A stretch of 64,000 nucleotides of DNA. Source: Larkinella insperata. Its GTDB lineage: Bacteria > Bacteroidota > Bacteroidia > Cytophagales > Spirosomataceae. The position numbers and the translations under genes were made by a program. This document shows positions 1-8,878 of this stretch, piece by piece. Below the pieces are notes generated by a model. The model was not told where the DNA came from, searched no databases, and saw only the letters and a list, made by a program, of their open reading frames with translations. The stretch's first letter is position 1, and every line of letters starts with the position of its first letter. Where the stretch lies: positions 2,933,001 through 2,997,000 of the forward strand of contig NZ_CP110973.1 of assembly GCF_026248825.1 (NCBI RefSeq). Direction: 5' to 3'.

Positions 1-1547
1 TTCTGCATTCGGTCGAGCAGCGAAAATTTCTTCTCGCGGTTGGTTTCGGCGCTCGGATCATGTAGCCCTTTTTTGATGAAGGTGTAACACAGCAACGGGG
101 TCAGCACCATCGCCACGATGAACGAGGAAGCCAGCGCAATCGCTACCGTCCACGGCAGGGCGTTGATAAACTCCCCAACGGCTCCCGTCAGAAGCACCAT
201 CGGCATGAAGGAAGCAATGATCGTCACCGTAGCGGCCAGCACCGGAATGACCAGATCGCTCGCGCTGCGCCAGGCGGCAGTCCAGCGATCCAGCCCTTCG
301 TCCAGCAGTTCGACGTAGTTGTCGGCAATCACAATGGCATCGTCCACCACCATGCCCAGCACCACGATCAGGGCGGCCAGCGAAACCTGGTGCAACTCAA
401 TGCCAAACGCGTGCATCAGCGCAAACGTCACGGCCACCGTCATCGGAATCGCCATCGCAGCCACGGCGGCAATGCGGAATGGCAGCAGCAAAATGACCAC
501 TACCACAACCGAGAAAATAGCCAGGAAAAACTCCCCGATAAAGTGCGACACATTGGCATCAACCATTTGCGGCTGGTTCACAATGGTGGTCAGTTTCACG
601 TTGGCTGGTAACCGCTTCGATACTTCCGCGATCTTCCGGTTTACTTCCTGACCAAACTGAACAATGTTGTTGCCCTCGTGCATTTGCACCGTCAGGATCA
701 TGGCTTTGTGTCCGTTGACGCTGATTTTGCTCGTTGGCTCGGCATATTCCCGGCGAACGGTAGCCACATCGCCCAGTCGCACAATTGCCCCGGACCGGGA
801 AGCGCCGACGATCTGGTTGACAATTTCTTTTTCGGTATTGTAGTAGCCGCTGGTGTAAAGCGGAGTCCGGCTGTTTTCCGTTTTCAGGTCGCCCGTCGCA
901 CCGATGGTGTTCTGCGATTGCAGCAATCTCACCACCTGTTGCAGGTTGACACCGTACTGCGATAATTTCTCCGAATTGGACGAAACGGTGATCTGCTCTT
1001 TCTGCTCACCAATGCGTTTAATTTTCGATACTGCCCTGATCGTCCGCAGGTTATCTTCCAGTTTTTGGGTGTAATCTCTTAGTTGGGAATAACTGGCCTG
1101 ATCGCTTTCGATCCCGATGACCAGCGCTTCGGTATCGCCAAAGTCGGAATTGACAATCGGTCCGCGCACGCCCTGCGGCAAATCCAGCGTTTTGACCACC
1201 AGCAACTGGTGGCGCAGTTTGCTCCAGAACACGTCGGGATTTTTGACGTTTTCGCCCAGTTCGACGTTCACGACAACCATCCCGTCCTGCGTGGTCGAAT
1301 AAGTTTTGTCTTTACGAACTTCCTCAAACTGAAACAGGTATTGCTCCAGCTTTTTGGTTACCTGATCTTCAACCTGGGCCGAGTTGGCGCCGGGGTAAAA
1401 GGCCAGCACCAGCCCCTGACGAACCGTGATTTTCGGGTCTTCCCGGCGTGGCATGGTCAGTAACGAGTTGATGCCCACCGCGAAGAGCAACAGCAACACC
1501 GACAGGGTGACCTGTTTGTATTTTAAAGATGCCTGAACAAAATTCAT
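1..1547 (-). CDS. RND-family efflux permease, 3' part beyond window (partial)
   Basis: Inner-membrane proton-driven efflux pump subunit of the AcrB/CusA/MexB superfamily. Translation from the ATG at 1547 gives MNFVQASLKYKQVTLSV, a first membrane segment and then a periplasmic porter region. Near base 350 the frame reads GMVVDDAIVIADNY, the fourth membrane helix with the paired aspartates of the proton relay. Only about 515 residues of the usual 1000 or more are present because the gene runs off the window start. It begins 8 bases after the stop of the adaptor gene, so the two form an operon. The substrate cannot be told from sequence; the presence of the relay aspartates argues for a working pump. 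Confidence 0.93.
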   Translation of the reverse strand, partial: MNFVQASLKYKQVTLSVLLLLFAVGINSLLTMPRREDPKITVRQGLVLAFYPGANSAQVEDQVTKKLEQYLFQFEEVRKDKTYSTTQDGMVVVNVELGENVKNPDVFWSKLRHQLLVVKTLDLPQGVRGPIVNSDFGDTEALVIGIESDQASYSQLRDYTQKLEDNLRTIRAVSKIKRIGEQKEQITVSSNSEKLSQYGVNLQQVVRLLQSQNTIGATGDLKTENSRTPLYTSGYYNTEKEIVNQIVGASRSGAIVRLGDVATVRREYAEPTSKISVNGHKAMILTVQMHEGNNIVQFGQEVNRKIAEVSKRLPANVKLTTIVNQPQMVDANVSHFIGEFFLAIFSVVVVVILLLPFRIAAVAAMAIPMTVAVTFALMHAFGIELHQVSLAALIVVLGMVVDDAIVIADNYVELLDEGLDRWTAAWRSASDLVIPVLAATVTIIASFMPMVLLTGAVGEFINALPWTVAIALASSFIVAMVLTPLLCYTFIKKGLHDPSAETNREKKFSLLDRMQ

Positions 1548-1555
1548 CGCTGTGG

Positions 1556-2590
1556 TTATTTAGAGAGTGAAATCAAAGTGCCGTCGCTGAGCTTTTGCTG
1601 GCCACCGGTGACGACCAGTTCCTTGTCGTTTAATCCCGACGTAATTTCAATCTGATTGTTAATGAGTTGGCCAACGCTGACTTTGCGTTTGAACGCTTTT
1701 TGCTGAGCTGAATCGACCACGAAAACGTAGCTTTGGTTATCCAGATCGTGCAACACCGCTTCGGCGGGAAGGGCCAGCAGGTCGGCTTTCAGGTTGGAAG
1801 CCAGCTTCACCTCGGCAATCATGCCGGGGCGGATCAGTTGTTTGGGATTTTTCAACTGGATTTTGACCGTAAAGGCCCGCGAACTGGCGTCAGCCGCCGA
1901 ACCCACTTCGGTCACTTTGCCGATAAACGTCTCATTCAAAGACGACACCAGCACCGAAGCCGATTGCCCGAGTTTAATGTTATGCAGTTCGTTTTCGGGA
2001 ATAAAAGCGTTGACACTCACCGTATTGATGTCTGAAACGACAAAGAGCGGTGTGCCGACGCCCGTAATCTCGCCGACTTCGGCCATCTTTTTCAGCAGAA
2101 CTCCACTGATCGGCGCGTATAATTTTGTGTCGGACAGATATTTGCCCTGTAGTTTCTGCTGCGCTTTCGCCTGCTGCAAGCCAAAGTTGACCTTGGCAAA
2201 ATCGCTTTCGCTGAGGCTGTTCCGGTCGCGCAGGAGCTTCAACCGGTTGAACTCGTCGGTAACTTGGTTGACCTGCACGTCGGCGATTTCTTTGGCGATG
2301 CCGTAGTTGGTTGGGTCGAGGCTCGACAGCAGTTGGCCTTTGCGAACAAACTGGCCTTCGTCGGCAGCAATGAAATTGATCTTGCCCCCAACCATGAATC
2401 CCAGCCGAACCGTTTTACTGCCTTCAATATTTCCGCTGATCGAAATGTCGCGGTTGGTAGCCAACCTATGGACGGGTTCTGTAACGACGGGTAAAGCCGT
2501 CTCTACCGCTTCGGTTTCTGTATTTTTCGGCTGGCAACCGACTAACAATAGGCCTAGTGCCAGTATGGAATATAAATTTCTCCGTATCAT
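1556..2590 (-). CDS. RND efflux periplasmic adaptor (membrane fusion protein, HlyD/AcrA type)
   Basis: 344-aa adaptor that would bridge the downstream RND permease to an outer-membrane channel. The N-terminus is a lipoprotein signal with lipobox LLVGC, so it is probably anchored in the inner membrane facing the periplasm. After it come a biotinyl-lipoyl-like half motif (GFMVGGKINFIAADEGQFVRK, about residues 64-84), a short coiled-coil hairpin rich in Q, L and K, the second lipoyl half (YAPISGVLLKKMAEVGEIT), and beta-barrel and membrane-proximal domains ending at GGQQKLSDGTLISLSK. Length is normal for the family. No TolC-like channel gene is next to it, so the channel is encoded elsewhere or outside the window. 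Confidence 0.93.
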   Translation of the reverse strand: MIRRNLYSILALGLLLVGCQPKNTETEAVETALPVVTEPVHRLATNRDISISGNIEGSKTVRLGFMVGGKINFIAADEGQFVRKGQLLSSLDPTNYGIAKEIADVQVNQVTDEFNRLKLLRDRNSLSESDFAKVNFGLQQAKAQQKLQGKYLSDTKLYAPISGVLLKKMAEVGEITGVGTPLFVVSDINTVSVNAFIPENELHNIKLGQSASVLVSSLNETFIGKVTEVGSAADASSRAFTVKIQLKNPKQLIRPGMIAEVKLASNLKADLLALPAEAVLHDLDNQSYVFVVDSAQQKAFKRKVSVGQLINNQIEITSGLNDKELVVTGGQQKLSDGTLISLSK

Positions 2591-3016
2591 TGCTGTTGCT
2601 GTTTAGTAGAATGACGATGCAAAATTGGCCGGTTAGTACGGCCTTTCTTTTCATCTATCTTAAAAAATGCGGGTGAATGGCGTCTTTTTCGACACCCAGA
2701 AAATGCAGTTGTTTCTGAAACGAAAGCACGAACTCGTCGCTTCCATCCAGGGAGATGTAGGGTTGGTCGCGGGTGTTTTTGTTCAGAATGGCAGCGGAAA
2801 GACCTCACCGCTGCCCGCTTCATCGGCGCTGAAAATGAAAGGGGAAGTTGGGATTAGATGATTGTTCTGCATGGCCGCTAAAATCTACCATGCAAACGAC
2901 CGGAAGCCGGAAAGGCTTTCTTTTCGTCTATCGTAAAAAGTGCAGAGGCTGTTACTAAATTTCAGGAATAATAATCTGATACGCAGTCGGTTGGTGCTTT
3001 ACTCTTTGAGAACGTA
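2591..3016. other. Intergenic region upstream of the efflux operon
   Basis: No convincing gene: the short open frames here have no family resemblance and no start signals. It should hold the promoter of the efflux operon, but I see no clean Bacteroidota -33/-7 pair. Its one notable feature is the imperfect direct repeat annotated separately. Confidence 0.5.
2640..2946. repeat. Imperfect 32-33 bp direct repeat (copies at 2640-2672 and 2914-2946)
   Basis: Both copies read GGC, then TTTCTTTTC, TCTATC, TAAAAA, TGC and G with single-base differences between the blocks and one indel. The copies are about 274 bases apart in the non-coding region between the efflux adaptor and the AI-2E permease. 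Their spacing and conservation suggest duplicated regulatory sites or remnants of a small duplication; no binding protein is identified. Confidence 0.55.
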
Positions 3017-4081
3017 TTAGGATTGAACTTGCACGGAATCATCCTCGAGCATATCCTGCACATAAATCATTTTGACCAGCACCATCAGCATCGCCATGAT
3101 TGGCGTAGCCAGCGTCAAACCCAGCAACCCACCAAAAGCGCCAATGACTAACTGTGAACCAAAAACCAGCGCGGGCGGCATGTTGATCATCCTTTTCTGC
3201 ACAATTGGGGTAGCGACACTGCTCTCGATGGTCTGTACGGCCAGATATAGAATTAGCACGTAAAGTACCTGGTCGAAGCCGTCGAGTGAGGCAAACAGCA
3301 GGGCGGGAACCAGCGCGATGATCGGTCCGAGGTTGGGAATAAACGAAATCAAGCCCGCAAACAGTGCCAGAACACCCGCCAGTTGAACGCCCAGTATCCA
3401 AAGACCGATAAACGTCAGAACGCCCACTACGAACATAGAGAACAACTGGCCCAGCAACCAACTAACCAGAATTTGATTTAGATTATCCAGTATTTCTCCG
3501 GTGCGCTTCCGTCCCGGCTTCGGTACGAGCGTGATGATTCCCGAGCGGTACATGGTTGGATTGACCACAATAAAAGCCGCCATGAACAAGACGACGTACA
3601 GATTACTCAGTGTCCCAAAGGTGCCGGATACAAGCCCGGAAGCGTGCGATAATAGTTTTGAGCTATTCTGCCGGATTTCCTCCGTCGATGGAATGCTATT
3701 CAGCAGTTGTCTTCCAAAACTGGAGTGAGTCAGTTGCCGCCGGGCGCTTTCGATGGCATCCGGCGTCTGCTCCTGAAATTGAACAATTTGCGTACTGATT
3801 CGGTCTGCCAGTAGCCAGACCATGCCCGTGAGCACGGCCAATACCCCCAAAATCACCAGGACTAAACTGATGCTTTCTTTCATGCCGAATTTGTCATGCA
3901 GTTTTTTCGCACCAGCCCGTAACGGCAAGGCAATCAATAAAGCCGCAATGATCAAGAGAATGATTTCAAAGCTGACAATGAATATGGCAACAAGAGCTAA
4001 AAATAAGATTGTAATTCCGACAAAAATGGAAATGCGCTCTGCAAAACTCTCGTTGTTTATGGGGGTAGATTGGTCTTTCAT
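3017..4081 (-). CDS. AI-2E family transporter (UPF0118 membrane permease)
   Basis: 354-aa integral membrane protein of the AI-2E/UPF0118 exporter family, whose members include the E. coli TqsA and PerM proteins; substrates vary (autoinducer-2, ions, unknown). The N-terminus has two closely spaced hydrophobic helices, then a helical soluble segment around residues 95-150, then several membrane helices with the family signature region LAGLISFIPNLGPIIALVPAL and a C-terminal pair of helices containing QKRMINMPPALVFGSQLVIGA. Length is typical. It stands alone: the neighbours on both sides are separated by more than 200 bases, so it is probably monocistronic. The physiological substrate is not deducible. 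Confidence 0.9.
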   Translation of the reverse strand: MKDQSTPINNESFAERISIFVGITILFLALVAIFIVSFEIILLIIAALLIALPLRAGAKKLHDKFGMKESISLVLVILGVLAVLTGMVWLLADRISTQIVQFQEQTPDAIESARRQLTHSSFGRQLLNSIPSTEEIRQNSSKLLSHASGLVSGTFGTLSNLYVVLFMAAFIVVNPTMYRSGIITLVPKPGRKRTGEILDNLNQILVSWLLGQLFSMFVVGVLTFIGLWILGVQLAGVLALFAGLISFIPNLGPIIALVPALLFASLDGFDQVLYVLILYLAVQTIESSVATPIVQKRMINMPPALVFGSQLVIGAFGGLLGLTLATPIMAMLMVLVKMIYVQDMLEDDSVQVQS

Positions 4082-4286
4082 AAAATCTGCAAAAAGCGAA
4101 CCGCTCGATCATCGAACCGATCCTCTTTAAGAGTAACGGCATTGCCTCTAGATTGTTAACGGACCGTGGTTAACTCCATTTGTGTCTGAAACTAGGCTTG
4201 CCCAGAGGGTGGGGAAGACTTTTCAAAAGCCGTTGTCGTGGGGCTCGCAGACCCTGTATCCGGGCTGGGAGCAGACTCTGTTAAAA

Positions 4287-4850
4287 TCACCGCTGCGCCC
4301 GAATTACGCTGAGTGTCTGCTGCGTGATGCCCAGGTAGGAGGCAATGTGACCAAGGGGGGCGCGCATCAGGATATCAGGGTAGGTTTCCAGCATGATCCG
4401 GTAACGTTCCTGGGCGGTTTGAAACTGCAACGCGTAAAACCGGTCGGAAAAAGCTTTTAACACGTCGATCAGCAGCAGGCGCATGAGCTTTTCCAGCGCG
4501 TCCGACTGTTCAATGTATTTTTCCAGATCGGCGTAGGCAATGGATCGTATGACGCTGTGTTCCAGCAGTTCGAAGCCGTACGGCGAGCTGTTGTTGTAGA
4601 AGATGCTCTCAATGGGCATCGCAAAGGCGTTTTCCGCGAAAAAGAAGTGGGTCACGTCTTTGCCCTCATCTTTCAGGTAATACGTACGGGCCAGCCCTTT
4701 TTCGATGAAAAACACCTTCTGAGAACGGTTATTTGGGTGCAGCAGTTTGTGGTGCTTGGGGTATTGTTCCCGTTTGAAAGCCTGATCCAGCACGGTCTCC
4801 ATGTCCGGCGAAAGTGAAACCCGCTGCTTTAAAAATGTGTTGAGCTCCAT
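4287..4850 (-). CDS. Crp/Fnr family transcriptional regulator
   Basis: 187-aa cytoplasmic regulator with an N-terminal cyclic-nucleotide-binding-like beta barrel (residues about 25-115, including FFIEKGLARTYYLKDEGKDV) and a short C-terminal winged helix (LGHIASYLGITQQTLSVIRAQ), the recognition helix being TQQTLSVIRA. The arginine-containing cAMP-binding cassette of E. coli Crp is not present, as is usual in this large Bacteroidota subgroup, so the ligand is unknown and it may act without cyclic AMP. The C-terminal domain is short and ends just after the recognition helix. Neighbours give no clue to its targets. Confidence 0.88.
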   Translation of the reverse strand: MELNTFLKQRVSLSPDMETVLDQAFKREQYPKHHKLLHPNNRSQKVFFIEKGLARTYYLKDEGKDVTHFFFAENAFAMPIESIFYNNSSPYGFELLEHSVIRSIAYADLEKYIEQSDALEKLMRLLLIDVLKAFSDRFYALQFQTAQERYRIMLETYPDILMRAPLGHIASYLGITQQTLSVIRAQR

Positions 4851-5009
4851 CAGAAGTTAATGGGAAAGTAACCCACGGGAACCGGGTCTCGGCTAGTGCA
4901 AAACGTACCAGTATGCAAATAAAGGAAAAACCGTCAGGCAGCCAACGCGAGCGGGTGGCCAGGCACGTGAAGTAACCTAATTTTTCAGCTTGGATCGGCT
5001 AGCGGAGGA

Positions 5010-5040
5010 TTGCAAATATGTTCGGTATTTCGTATCTTTA
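5010..5040 (+). promoter_or_regulatory. Bacteroidota-type promoter for the 5115 gene
   Basis: TTG at 5010-5012 followed after 20 bases by TATCTTTA at 5033-5040, close to the Bacteroidota consensus TTG-N17-23-TAnnTTTG. It lies about 75 bases upstream of the ATG at 5115, and an AGAGGA ribosome-binding-like stretch sits just before that start. Confidence 0.55.
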
Positions 5041-5114
5041 TAATCCTTTTCGGGGCTTTAACTCCCTGATGTTCACGAATCCCGGCGGATAGCACGCCAG
5101 AGGAACAAAACGCT

Positions 5115-5789
5115 ATGAGACGCACAAAATTTAACCCGAATCAATTTCAGATCGACTTTCTGGCTGCGTTTCGGCGTATGCTCGTTAGTTTGGGGGATTC
5201 TCAGAATACACTCGTCCACGAGACGATTTTTGTCAAGCTAAGCGATCAGTGGGAAAACAACCGGCAGTTACCGGCCGACCTGCTTTTTCAGAAAAGCCCG
5301 GTTGAAGCCGTGGTGTACCGGTTGTCCAAAACCGACGACCGCTTGCAGTTTCCGGAAGAGATCATTGCGGGTGATTTGCGGGGTATTCCGGGCTTGTCGG
5401 GCTTTGCCGCGAAATTCCGGGAGCAGGGCTGGATTATTTTGCCCCACGAGCTGTCGGGTGCTTACAAACAGCTTTATCTGCACATTCTGACAGCTTCCAT
5501 CGGGCTGGATCACCTGTACAACAACCGTACGGAATTGCTGGCCGAAGCCGAGAAGGTAGCTTTGGCGGCCTTGCTTCCCGAAACTGAAATCCGCAGTTTC
5601 TTCGGGGTTCGGTTGTCGCGCTTTCCAGAAAGTTTCCGGATGGATGTATCCAATTACTTCAATTTGCCTTTCGAATCGGTGTTGAAGCGCGCTCACCAGC
5701 TGGAAATCATTTCCGACTCGGTACTGGAAGACGCCAAAAATGATTCCATTCGCACCAACCGACGGACGCAAATCAAAAAAGTAGCTTAA
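5115..5789 (+). CDS. Unassigned protein, possibly a degenerate ImmA/IrrE-type fold
   Basis: 224-aa soluble protein with no signal peptide. I do not recognise the family with confidence. The central to C-terminal part (about residues 105-205) has the rhythm of ImmA/IrrE metallopeptidase-like proteins: ILPHELSGAYKQLYLHILTA, then an alanine-rich helix AEAEKVALAALLPE recalling the EANxFAAxLLMP helix, then SNYFNLPFESVLKRAHQLEII recalling the substrate-side helix in which such proteins place 'FxVSxxAxxxRLxxLGLI'. The HExxH zinc motif is absent (only HELSG), so if the relationship holds it would not be a peptidase. It has its own promoter and terminator and is monocistronic. Alternative: an unrelated lineage-specific helical protein. 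Confidence 0.6.
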   Translation: MRRTKFNPNQFQIDFLAAFRRMLVSLGDSQNTLVHETIFVKLSDQWENNRQLPADLLFQKSPVEAVVYRLSKTDDRLQFPEEIIAGDLRGIPGLSGFAAKFREQGWIILPHELSGAYKQLYLHILTASIGLDHLYNNRTELLAEAEKVALAALLPETEIRSFFGVRLSRFPESFRMDVSNYFNLPFESVLKRAHQLEIISDSVLEDAKNDSIRTNRRTQIKKVA

Positions 5790-5868
5790 ACCCTGCGTTG
5801 ATAGTTGGATTAAGGTTGAACGTGAATTGGATTTTTTGAAGAATATACAGCTCCCCTAAAAAGTTTTC

Positions 5869-5908
5869 GTGCCATTTGTTGCAAATCGCAGAATGGCACT
5901 CTTTTTTT
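5869..5908 (+). terminator. Rho-independent terminator after the 5115 gene
   Basis: Arms GTGCCATT (5869-5876) and AATGGCAC (5892-5899) flank a 15-base loop and are followed by a run of seven T at 5902-5908. It sits 80 bases after the stop at 5789, on the coding strand. Confidence 0.8.
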
Positions 5909-6230
5909 GCATTTTAAACTACTAAGTCAATAGATTTTAAGTACTATTATTCCTGATAGTCTATCTAGAGAAGGAGTTAATAGGAGTTTGTGACGAAAAA
6001 GCCAATGAACAAATTAACACGGCGTCCTACTTGTACCATTTTTACACTTCTGCCTGGGCCGTGCGTGGCCGGTGTCCATTCCGCTATAATACCCGGGACA
6101 ATGGCCTGTTGACTCCTCTGACGCTTCAATTTGCCTTTGCCAACCTCATCGAATCAACCGCCGGAGTGTCCCTGGATTTCCGGTTAGCCCCATCTACCCA
6201 ACACAGGATCAATACCAAACACAATCCATA
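5909..6230. other. Intergenic leader upstream of the TonB-dependent receptor
   Basis: About 320 bases without a supportable gene. It would contain the promoter and 5' leader of the receptor at 6231. A 66-codon open frame directly abuts the receptor start, but its composition and lack of resemblance make it an accidental reading. No clear -33/-7 pair or riboswitch fold was seen by eye. Confidence 0.4.
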
Positions 6231-8795
6231 ATGAAGCAAATTTTCAAGATAACTTTTTGGATAGGAGCGGTTCTTATGCCCGCAATCCTATTTGCTCAAA
6301 ATCCACCCGTCATTAATTCAACCGTTTCCGGGAGAGTCGTTGACGCTCGTACGAGTGAAAACCTGATCGGCGCAACCGTTACCATCAAAGGCACTACCAA
6401 CGGCGCGGCTACCGATGCGAATGGACAATTTAACCTGCTCACCGGGCAAAGGCTTCCTTTTACGGTCGTGGTATCCTTTATTGGGTATAAAACCCAGGAG
6501 CTTGTTCTGAACGATAATGACATTGAAATCAAACTCGAAGAAGGGGCTAATCAGCTGGAAGATGTTGTGATCTCTTCCCGTCGTCGGCAGGAAGCCGCCC
6601 AGGAGGTACCGATTCCCATTTCGGTGGTCGGTGGGCAGCGGGCCGAAGACGCCGGGGCTTTCAACGTAAACCGTCTCAAAGAGCTGGTGCCCACGGTTCA
6701 GTTGTACGCTTCCAATGCCCGCAACACAACGTTGAACATTCGGGGCCTGGGGTCAACCTACGGCTTAACCAACGATGGCGTAGATCCGGGAGTGGGTTTT
6801 TATGTCGACGGCGTTTATTATGCGCGTCCGGCGGCCACCGCCCTTGATTTTATTGACATCGAGCGCGTCGAGGTCCTGCGGGGACCTCAGGGAACCCTTT
6901 TCGGGAAGAACACCACGGCCGGAGCTTTCAACATTACGACGCGGGCGGCCAGCTTCACAACCGGGGCCAACATGGAATTAAGTTACGGCAACTACGGCTT
7001 TATTCAGGCGAAGGGATCGCTGACGGGACCGCTGAGTAAAAAACTGGCCGCCCGTGTTTCCTTTACGGGTACCCAGCGTAATGGCTTGTTCTACAACGCA
7101 CATACCCAGTTGCCTATCAACGACGTTAACAACATCGGCATCAGAGGTCAATTGTTATACACCCCCAGCGATAACGTCCAGATCACGGTCATCGGAGATG
7201 TCTCTGACCAGAAGCCCACGGGGTACGGCTGGCCGGTAGCGGGCGTGGTTCCGACAAAGCGAGCCGCTTACCGCCAGTTCAATGCCATCATCGCCGATTT
7301 AAATTACAAACTTCCCTACACCAGTGCATTCGAGCGAATCGTCGACCTGGATACGCCATCGAAGGCAGATAACCAGCTGGGGGGCGTTTCGGTCAACGCC
7401 GACATCAAAATCGGAAATGGAACCTTGACGGCTACTTCGGCCTGGCGTTACTGGATCTGGACTCCCTTGAACGACCGCGATTACATCGGTTTGCCCGTCT
7501 TTACCATCTCATCCGGTAATTCCGTGCACGATCAGTGGTCGCAGGAAATCCGCTACTCCGGCAAGGTTTCCTCGAAGCTGAGTGGAGTGGTTGGGGTGTT
7601 CGGTCTCTGGCAAGATCTGAAATCCGATCCGGTGCAGACGGAAGAAGCCGGTTCTGCACAATGGCGGTTTGCCCAGAGCTCGACCAGCGCGCTCTGGAAA
7701 ACACCCGGGTTGTTTGACAATTTCGGTATCCGGACCACCAACGAAATCAAGAGCACCAGTCTGGCCGTGTTTGCCCAGGCGGACTGGGAGGTGACCGACC
7801 GGATTCACATCCTGCCCGGTGTGCGCTACAACTACGACAAAAAGGTGGTGGATTACAGCCGCGTAACGTATGGCGGTTTGCAAACGACGGATCCGGCCCT
7901 GATCGCCCTGAAAAACGGCGTCTATACCAACCAGGCTTTCAACACGGATTATGCGCAGGGAAATTTCTCAGGACAGCTTTCTGTGCAGTACAAACACAGC
8001 ACTAACTTCAACGCCTATGCAACGTATTCCGTTGGTTACAAACCCATTGGTGTAAACGTGGGTGGCTTGCCAACGGCCAACGGACGGGTTCTGATTGACC
8101 TGGCCAACGTGAAACCTGAATACGTCGACCACAAAGAGTTCGGGATAAAAACCAGACCGTCGGGCAACTCGGTGTTGAACCTCACCCTCTATCGCTCGGA
8201 TATCAGAGATTACCAGACCCAGGTACAAACGCCGGAGCCGGGGGTAAACCGGGGGTATTTGGCCAATGCCGAAAAGGTGCGGGTGCAGGGGTTAGAAGTA
8301 GACGGTAATGTCCGTCTGAATAACCTGACCCTGAATGCTGCTGTAGCCTATACCGATGGTAAATATGTGCGGTTTACCAACGCACCTGTGCCCCTGGAAG
8401 AAGTAGGAGGGGAGCAGGCTTTCAAGGATGTTTCGGGGGGACGGCTGCCCGGTATCTCCAAATGGTCGGGTTCCGTAGGTAGTGAAGTAACCACCCGGGG
8501 CACCTTCATGGGCCTGAAAGGAAATTATTTCCTGGGTGTTGATGAATTTTTCCGGTCGGAGTTCTCGTCAAGCCCGTCGCCTTCGCAGTACCTGAACATC
8601 AATGGCTATGCGCTGACCAACGCCCGGCTGGGTTTCCGGGCTTCCAACGGCCTGACTTTCTTTCTGTGGGGAAGAAATGTCTTCAACAAAGATTACTATG
8701 AGCAACTACTGGCTGCTCCCGGCAGTTACGGCCAGTACGCCGGTATCGTGGGCGACCCACGCACCTACGGCGTAACCATACGGTACACGTATTAA
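6231..8795 (+). CDS. TonB-dependent receptor with N-terminal carboxypeptidase-like domain
   Basis: 854-aa outer-membrane active transporter. A signal peptide (ending near LFAQ) leads to a CarboxypepD_reg-like domain (residues about 27-105, VSGRVVDARTSENLIGATV), then the plug domain (about 115-235) with NIRGLGSTYG, GFYVDGVYY and VEVLRGPQGTLFGKNTTAG, then a 22-strand barrel ending in the aromatic C-terminus GVTIRYTY. The plug resembles the iron/catecholate or FyuA-like receptor group rather than SusC: it is shorter than SusC and has no SusD partner nearby. Substrate is not assignable; siderophore, B12-like cofactor or another small ligand are all possible. A long palindrome follows the stop codon. 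Confidence 0.93.
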   Translation: MKQIFKITFWIGAVLMPAILFAQNPPVINSTVSGRVVDARTSENLIGATVTIKGTTNGAATDANGQFNLLTGQRLPFTVVVSFIGYKTQELVLNDNDIEIKLEEGANQLEDVVISSRRRQEAAQEVPIPISVVGGQRAEDAGAFNVNRLKELVPTVQLYASNARNTTLNIRGLGSTYGLTNDGVDPGVGFYVDGVYYARPAATALDFIDIERVEVLRGPQGTLFGKNTTAGAFNITTRAASFTTGANMELSYGNYGFIQAKGSLTGPLSKKLAARVSFTGTQRNGLFYNAHTQLPINDVNNIGIRGQLLYTPSDNVQITVIGDVSDQKPTGYGWPVAGVVPTKRAAYRQFNAIIADLNYKLPYTSAFERIVDLDTPSKADNQLGGVSVNADIKIGNGTLTATSAWRYWIWTPLNDRDYIGLPVFTISSGNSVHDQWSQEIRYSGKVSSKLSGVVGVFGLWQDLKSDPVQTEEAGSAQWRFAQSSTSALWKTPGLFDNFGIRTTNEIKSTSLAVFAQADWEVTDRIHILPGVRYNYDKKVVDYSRVTYGGLQTTDPALIALKNGVYTNQAFNTDYAQGNFSGQLSVQYKHSTNFNAYATYSVGYKPIGVNVGGLPTANGRVLIDLANVKPEYVDHKEFGIKTRPSGNSVLNLTLYRSDIRDYQTQVQTPEPGVNRGYLANAEKVRVQGLEVDGNVRLNNLTLNAAVAYTDGKYVRFTNAPVPLEEVGGEQAFKDVSGGRLPGISKWSGSVGSEVTTRGTFMGLKGNYFLGVDEFFRSEFSSSPSPSQYLNINGYALTNARLGFRASNGLTFFLWGRNVFNKDYYEQLLAAPGSYGQYAGIVGDPRTYGVTIRYTY

Positions 8796-8809
8796 GGAAA
8801 ATTAAGAGG

Positions 8810-8866
8810 GAAGAGTTATGAGTGAAGAGTTAAATGCGTCCGCTAACTCTTCACTCATAACTCTTC
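8810..8866. terminator. Perfect 23-bp palindrome between convergent genes (bidirectional terminator/repeat)
   Basis: Arms at 8810-8832 and 8844-8866 are exact reverse complements with an 11-base loop. It lies between the convergent ends of the receptor (8795) and the aldo/keto reductase (8879), where a bidirectional terminator is expected. The motif built from AAGAGTTA and GAGTGAAGAGT is also the core of the inverted repeats at 9853-9985 and, in variant form, 50564-50600, so it may belong to a dispersed repeat family. Confidence 0.7.
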
Positions 8867-8878
8867 ATTTTTAACTCC

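Noticed and set aside
2667..2861. 64-codon plus-strand frame upstream of the efflux operon
   Set aside because: No family match or start context; overlaps one copy of the non-coding direct repeat.
6031..6231. 66-codon open frame ending at the start of the TonB-dependent receptor
   Set aside because: No protein-like pattern, no ribosome-binding signal and no family resemblance; more likely leader sequence.
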